Shown here: positions 59,914-64,000 of the stretch, one piece after another
Numbering within the stretch: the first letter of the stretch is position 1
How the letters are laid out: the number at the start of each line of letters is the position of its first letter
DNA from: Pedobacter sp. Leaf216
GTDB lineage: Bacteria; Bacteroidota; Bacteroidia; Sphingobacteriales; Sphingobacteriaceae
Assembly (NCBI RefSeq): GCF_001421515.1
Contig: NZ_LMKM01000023.1
Location: 471,209 to 535,208, forward strand
Length of the DNA: 64,000 nt
Direction: 5' to 3'
Notes under the pieces: generated by a model
The model's database searches: none
What the model saw: the letters and a program-made list of their open reading frames with translations, nothing else
Told to the model about the DNA's origin: nothing
Made by a program: the position numbers and the translations under genes

Positions 59914-61221
59914 TTACAATTTTGCGGTTTCATTGCGCTCGATTTTTTTCAGGAATACTAAAACCACCAATCCCACTATAAAAAATGATGCCAGAGCGAT
60001 GATGGATTGGCGCATATTGTGTGTTAAACCTTCGATAAATGCAAAACTAAACAGGCCAATTACGATTGCCAATTTCTCTGTGGCATCGTAGAAACTAAAA
60101 AATGAAGCAGTGTCGGTTGTATTTTCCGGAATATGCTTTGAATAAGTAGAACGTGATAAAGATTGTATACCACCCATAATTAAGCCTACAATGGCGGCCA
60201 AGGCGTAAAATTGAGTAGAATTAACTATAAAATAGCCATAAATACAGCAAGCTACCCAAACCAAAACTACGATGATTAAAACATTAATGTTACCCATTTT
60301 TTTGGCTAAAAGCGACATCATCCATGCGCCTAAGATTGCCACCAATTGAATGATTAAGATAACGGCAATCAAACTGCCCGATTCCATTTTTAAAACCTTG
60401 GCGCCGAAACCCGCAGCGGCAAGCATAATGGTTTGTACACCCATCGAATAGAAAAAGAAGGCAATTAAATATGTTTTTAAAAACTTCATTTGCCTTAATT
60501 GATTCCACACTTTTGCAAATTCACCGAAACTGCTTTTAATAATTCCCTTGTTTACTGCGCCTGGATTAGGCACATCTTTAGGCAACGCCTTAAAAGGAAT
60601 CTGAGCGAATAAAAACCACCAGATACCAACCAGCAAAAATGATATTTGAGCCGGCAATGATTTATCCGTAATTCCAAATAATTCGGGTTTTAGCACAAAA
60701 ACAAAACAGATTAACTGCAATATCACGCTACCCACATAGCCATATGAAAATCCCTGGGCACTTACTTTATCCTGGTTATCGGTTGAAGCAATTATGGGTA
60801 AATAGGCATTGTTAAACATTACACCGCCTACATAGCCCATTGCAGCCAGCACAAAGCAAATAATTCCGGCTTCTAAAGTTTCCAGTTTGAAGAAAAATAA
60901 ACCAAAACAGGCAAAAGATCCTATATAGGTAAACAATTTCATGAAGAATTTCTTTTTGCCTTTTGCATCCGCATAGGAAGATAGTACAGGCAGCAAAACT
61001 ACCATTAATAAGTAAGCGAAAGCAAGCGCATAATTAGAAAGAACGGTATTAATAAAGGTTTTACCAAAAAAAGTTACTTCATCACCATGCGCCTCTGTTG
61101 TGGTAATTGCTACGTAATAAACAGGAAAAATGGTCGAAGTAATTACTAAATTATAGGCAGAATTTGCCCAGTCGAAGAAAGCCCAGGAGCGTATGGTTTT
61201 CTTATTATCTTTTTCTATCAT
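59914..61221 (-). CDS. UMF1/Atg22-like MFS transporter
   Basis: The 435-residue protein has about 12 membrane helices and starts NKKTIRSWAFFDWANSAYNLVITSTIFPVYY, the hallmark of the UMF1 family (related to yeast vacuolar Atg22). PVLSSYADAKGKKKFFMKLF and GGIQSLSRSTYSKHIPENTTDTASFFSFYD are further family motifs. Atg22 exports amino acids from vacuoles; the bacterial substrate is not known. The adjacent LutA-like gene could hint at an organic acid (weak inference). Confidence 0.92.
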   Translation of the reverse strand: MIEKDNKKTIRSWAFFDWANSAYNLVITSTIFPVYYVAITTTEAHGDEVTFFGKTFINTVLSNYALAFAYLLMVVLLPVLSSYADAKGKKKFFMKLFTYIGSFACFGLFFFKLETLEAGIICFVLAAMGYVGGVMFNNAYLPIIASTDNQDKVSAQGFSYGYVGSVILQLICFVFVLKPELFGITDKSLPAQISFLLVGIWWFLFAQIPFKALPKDVPNPGAVNKGIIKSSFGEFAKVWNQLRQMKFLKTYLIAFFFYSMGVQTIMLAAAGFGAKVLKMESGSLIAVILIIQLVAILGAWMMSLLAKKMGNINVLIIVVLVWVACCIYGYFIVNSTQFYALAAIVGLIMGGIQSLSRSTYSKHIPENTTDTASFFSFYDATEKLAIVIGLFSFAFIEGLTHNMRQSIIALASFFIVGLVVLVFLKKIERNETAKL

Positions 61222-61285
61222 TTATTTTTCGGTTCTCGGAAGACTATACTGATTGTTTGGGTAACACTGATTAAATAGTTCATCA

Positions 61286-61293
61286 CAAAACTA
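61286..61293 (-). promoter_or_regulatory. Candidate -7 element of the UMF1-LutA operon (TAGTTTTG)
   Basis: On the minus strand TAGTTTTG matches TAnnTTTG, 65 bp before the start codon at 61221. No good -33 element is seen; the heptamer minisatellite lies just upstream of it. Confidence 0.45.
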
Positions 61294-61323
61294 ATATTTT
61301 ATCGCTAACTTGAGATGCATTTT

Positions 61324-61386
61324 TCTCACCTCTCACCTCTCACCTCTCACCTCTCAACTCTCACATCTCACATCTCACATCTCACA
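61324..61386. repeat. Heptanucleotide minisatellite directly after recQ
   Basis: Nine 7-bp units: four TCTCACC, one TCTCAAC and four TCTCACA, without interruption. The array ends one base before the recQ stop codon and lies upstream of the candidate UMF1 promoter. The two homogeneous blocks suggest separate expansions by slippage. Confidence 0.95.
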
Positions 61387-61387
61387 T

Positions 61388-63280
61388 CTAAAGATAATAC
61401 TTCTTCCCGTCTGTTTTAATCTTGCCGGCATCTAATAGTTCTCTAATGGCATTAATTCTTTCTGTTTCAGCTCCATTTTTAACGTTGGTAACCAAATCAT
61501 CAAGATTTAAAGGTTGCTGTTGCAGTAATGAAACAATTTCGTACTCAATTTCATCTCCTATCTGGTTCTGGTTTTCTGCCCGTTTTTCAGCTAAACAAAC
61601 ATCGCAAACACCACATTTTGTAGCATGATGTTCATCAAAATAGTTAAGCAATTGAACGCTTCTGCATAGATGTGAGGAAGCATACCCAACAACCGCATTA
61701 ATCTGCTTATGTAAAATTTCCATTCTTAAGTCAAGGTATTTCACATCCAGATCAAAATGATCCATATCTACCCTTGATCTAACATATTGTAACTGCGGCT
61801 GATCGGTTTGCTGGATGTAAGTTAGCAATTCGATACTTTGCAACTTATTTAATAACGCGACGATTTCTTTATAGGATAATCCGGTTTTCTTCGCTAAATC
61901 GGCCTCGTTAATTTTAACAAAACCATCAAAGGCCCCACCGTGCGAACGCAGAATTGTTTTAATGATACCATCATAAACCTTATTTTCAATCTGGAAACGG
62001 TAAATATCTTCATGACTGGCAATAAACATAATCCTTGATGGTAAAAAAACACTTTCAGATAAAGTGAGGTAACCATCATGTTCCAAGAATTTTAATGCAG
62101 AAATTGTTTTTAAAACACTAATATTAAATCGTTTACAAAAATCAGCAATATCAAAGGTAAAAGTCAAACCCTCTCCTGCACCAAATGCAAGCTGGAAATA
62201 ATTACCAAGATAATGATAGGTTTTTCTGATCTCATCTGGTGATGGAAAGCTATCAAGATACCTTGATTCCAGCCCTAAAACATCAGCGTTATTGGCCAAT
62301 AGTACAGCATAACTTCGCTTTTCATCCCTGCCTGCCCTACCTGCTTCCTGGTAGTATGCCTCTAAACTTTCGGGTAAGTCTAAATGCACTACAAAGCGCA
62401 CATCAGCTTTATCAATGCCCATTCCAAAGGCATTTGTAGCCACCATTATCCGGGTTTTGTTATTCTTCCAATCCTCTTGTTTTGCGAAACGCACATCACG
62501 TTCCAGTCCGGCATGATAAAAATCGGCTTTAATTTGGTTGCGGTTTATAAAATTCGATACTTCTGCGGTTTCCCTACGGTTACGAACATAAACAAGGCCT
62601 GTACCTTTAACATTTTGGCAAATATCAATCAGTTTTTTATACTTATCTTCATTACCGAAAACCACATAACTTAAATTATCTCTTGCAAAACTTTTAACAA
62701 AAATCTGTGGATCTTTCATTTCCAGTTTTTCTACAATATCCTTTCGTACAAAATCAGTTGCTGTGGCAGTAAGTGCCAAAACCGGAACATTGGGAAGAAT
62801 TTCGCGCAGTTTAGCAATTTGCTGATAAGGTGGGCGGAAATCGTAACCCCATTGCGAGATACAATGTGCTTCATCAACCGCAATTAAGTTTACATTCATA
62901 TACGAAATGCGAACACGCACTAAATCAGCCAGTAAACGCTCGGGCGATAAATAAAGAAATTTAATTTTTCCATAAATGCAATTGTCTAGTAAAATATCGA
63001 TTTCTCGTTTTCCCATCCCTGCATAAATGGCAATTGCTTCAATACCTTTTGCTTTCAGGTTTTCTACCTGATCTTTCATGAGCGCAATTAAGGGCGAAAC
63101 AACAATACAGATTCCTTCTTTAACCAAGGCAGGCACCTGAAAACAGATTGATTTACCACCACCGGTAGGCAACAATGCCAAACTGTCTTTCCCCTCTAAA
63201 ACCGAAGAAATAATATCTTCTTGTAAGGGTCTGAAAGCCTGGTGTCCCCAATATTTTTGTAAAATCTCTATTGCTGTCAT
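61388..63280 (-). CDS. recQ: ATP-dependent DNA helicase RecQ, HRDC-less form
   Basis: The 630-residue superfamily-2 helicase has the RecQ motif 0 (YWGHQAFRPLQEDIISSVLEG), Walker A LALLPTGGGKSICFQVPAL, the DEAH box in LIAVDEAHCISQWGYDFRPPY, ALTATAT, and motif VI (YYQEAGRAGRDEKRSYA). The RQC region follows with a Zn-binding-like cysteine set (CRSVQLLNYF then CGVCDVC). The C-terminus ends in a short winged-helix-like stretch, with no HRDC domain. It unwinds 3'-5' during recombination and fork repair. The stop is TAG at 61388. Confidence 0.95.
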   Translation of the reverse strand: MTAIEILQKYWGHQAFRPLQEDIISSVLEGKDSLALLPTGGGKSICFQVPALVKEGICIVVSPLIALMKDQVENLKAKGIEAIAIYAGMGKREIDILLDNCIYGKIKFLYLSPERLLADLVRVRISYMNVNLIAVDEAHCISQWGYDFRPPYQQIAKLREILPNVPVLALTATATDFVRKDIVEKLEMKDPQIFVKSFARDNLSYVVFGNEDKYKKLIDICQNVKGTGLVYVRNRRETAEVSNFINRNQIKADFYHAGLERDVRFAKQEDWKNNKTRIMVATNAFGMGIDKADVRFVVHLDLPESLEAYYQEAGRAGRDEKRSYAVLLANNADVLGLESRYLDSFPSPDEIRKTYHYLGNYFQLAFGAGEGLTFTFDIADFCKRFNISVLKTISALKFLEHDGYLTLSESVFLPSRIMFIASHEDIYRFQIENKVYDGIIKTILRSHGGAFDGFVKINEADLAKKTGLSYKEIVALLNKLQSIELLTYIQQTDQPQLQYVRSRVDMDHFDLDVKYLDLRMEILHKQINAVVGYASSHLCRSVQLLNYFDEHHATKCGVCDVCLAEKRAENQNQIGDEIEYEIVSLLQQQPLNLDDLVTNVKNGAETERINAIRELLDAGKIKTDGKKYYL

Positions 63281-63636
63281 AAATCGGCAGTATCAAAACT
63301 ATACATTTAATCCAAAATCGCCATTTATTATTGCCATAAATTGAAAAAATCATCTATAAAAGATTATAACTTTGTTAAACAAGACAGTTACATGTTACAA
63401 ATACAGTTTGAAAATCATATTCTCTACGGAGTTGCGTCACCCTGTCTCAATTTCCATCAACAAATAAGGGTCTGAAAGCATGATAACGCTCAGCACAGCC
63501 TGGATTAATAAAAAATAATGCTTTATAAAGATCTTTAGCTAATTATTAAAAGAAGTAAAAAATGCTCACAATATTGAGATAAATACATTTTAACAAAACG
63601 ACCATACAAATTATTCAAATAACTATCCCTTACATA
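63281..63636. other. 356-bp intergenic region
   Basis: This separates the divergent recQ and amidohydrolase-type genes. A TAGTTTTG at 63294-63301 (minus) fits the -7 consensus but is only 13 bp from the recQ start. Otherwise I see nothing in it. Confidence 0.6.
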
Positions 63637-64000
63637 ATGAAACATCTCTATTTTCTATCCGCTCTTTCCCTATTATTTTTGTATTCTACTGCCCAGGAAA
63701 AAAAGTGGGACATTGAAAAATACCAGGGAACGACAAAAAATTTCACCCTAAACACAGATGAAGGCACCTGGATGAACCTCGATGTAAGTGCCGACGGACA
63801 GGAGATTGTTTTTGATTTATTAGGTGATATTTACGTAATGCCGATTACCGGTGGTGGTGCAAAATTAATTAGTGGCGGTGCGGCCTGGGATGTTCAACCT
63901 CGTTTTAGCCCGAATGGAAAATATATTTCTTACACAAGCGATAAAAGCGGTGGAGATAACATCTGGATAATGAACCGCGATGGTTCTGGCAAAAAACAGG
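63637..64000 (+). CDS. Exported PD40/TolB-like beta-propeller protein, probably amidohydrolase, partial
   Basis: The frame opens at the ATG at 63637 and runs off the right edge after 121 codons. It starts MKHLYFLSALSLLFLYSTAQ, a Sec signal. The mature part begins EKKWDIEKYQGTTKNF, then PD40/WD40-like repeats: GTWMNLDVSADGQEIVFDLLGDIYVMPI, and PRFSPNGKYISYTSDKSGGDNIWIMNRDG. This N-terminus is typical of long Bacteroidota proteins in which the propeller precedes an amidohydrolase domain. That second domain is outside the window, so the enzyme call is inference. Confidence 0.85.
   Translation, partial: MKHLYFLSALSLLFLYSTAQEKKWDIEKYQGTTKNFTLNTDEGTWMNLDVSADGQEIVFDLLGDIYVMPITGGGAKLISGGAAWDVQPRFSPNGKYISYTSDKSGGDNIWIMNRDGSGKKQ

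Noticed and set aside
61324..61386. Phase-variable coding repeat in recQ
   Set aside because: The recQ stop codon at 61388 precedes the array in the reading direction, so changes in unit number cannot shift the reading frame.
63294..63301. recQ -7 element TAGTTTTG
   Set aside because: It fits the consensus, but sits 13 bp from the start codon and lacks a spaced -33 element; it may be chance in AT-rich DNA.

Overview
The window looks like chromosome of an AT-rich, Gram-negative member of the Bacteroidota, most likely a Pedobacter-like member of the Sphingobacteriaceae (inference). The grounds are the lack of Shine-Dalgarno sequences, several TAnnTTTG-type -7 promoter elements, lipoprotein signals of the S/A-C-K/G-K/G type, a UpxY-type (NusG/RfaH-like) antiterminator heading a polysaccharide operon, a GLPGLI-like secreted protein, SemiSWEET, a UMF1/Atg22-like transporter and a short HRDC-less RecQ. 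No rRNA, tRNA, CRISPR array, prophage or insertion sequence was recognised.

Layout. 1-7.2 kb: a cut-off Crp/Fnr regulator, a seven-repeat YWKNG lipoprotein, a DUF805 membrane protein, a DASH-type cryptochrome/photolyase, a DUF1264 lipoprotein, SemiSWEET, several small unknown proteins and a DUF1810 protein. 7.2-12.4 kb: an AraC regulator divergent from an MDR alcohol dehydrogenase across a symmetric promoter region, then glmS, a small unknown gene and an outer-membrane barrel. 12.5-41.5 kb: one very large exopolysaccharide (EPS) cluster, all on the minus strand, reading Wza > Wzc (tyrosine kinase) > UpxY > nucleotide-sugar dehydrogenase > Wzx > DegT aminotransferase > GT2 > GT4 > Wzy-like > DegT aminotransferase > PglC-type initiating sugar transferase > GT4 > AsnB > GINT1-like protein > GT4 > UDP-glucuronate-epimerase-like > pectate-lyase-like lipoprotein > GT4 > PhyH dioxygenase > divergent DegT-like protein > GNAT > two tandem FemAB-like acyltransferases > FlaA1/CapD dehydratase > HTH protein. 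A NeuD/PglD-like acyltransferase is divergent at the head of the cluster.

42.9-48.1 kb: a lone receiver-domain protein, a DeoR/GlpR repressor and the divergent glycerol operon glpD-glpK-glpF. 48.2-48.7 kb: three tandem 172-bp repeats. 48.8-50.9 kb: a DnaQ-like exonuclease overlapping a CBS/DUF294 nucleotidyltransferase. 51.4-53.0 kb: a secreted metzincin-like protein with a discoidin-like C-terminus. 53.1-56.2 kb: the conserved thrS-infC-rpmI-rplT operon behind a well-formed promoter. 56.5-63.3 kb: an OafA-type acyltransferase, a GLPGLI-like protein, a LutA-like Fe-S protein with a UMF1 transporter, and RecQ next to a heptamer minisatellite. At the right edge a PD40/amidohydrolase-type exported protein begins and runs off the window.

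How the genes fit together. The EPS cluster is complete enough for a Wzx/Wzy pathway: an initiating phosphosugar transferase, nucleotide-sugar enzymes (4,6-dehydratase, aminotransferases, 6-dehydrogenase, 4-epimerase), glycosyltransferases, flippase, polymerase, co-polymerase/kinase and export lipoprotein. Its distal third adds unusual tailoring genes and a lyase-like lipoprotein. The most intriguing non-coding signal is a pair of identical 26-bp repeats in the leader of upxY. Each carries a GCGAAGC mini-hairpin on the non-template strand and is a candidate ops-like loading site for UpxY.
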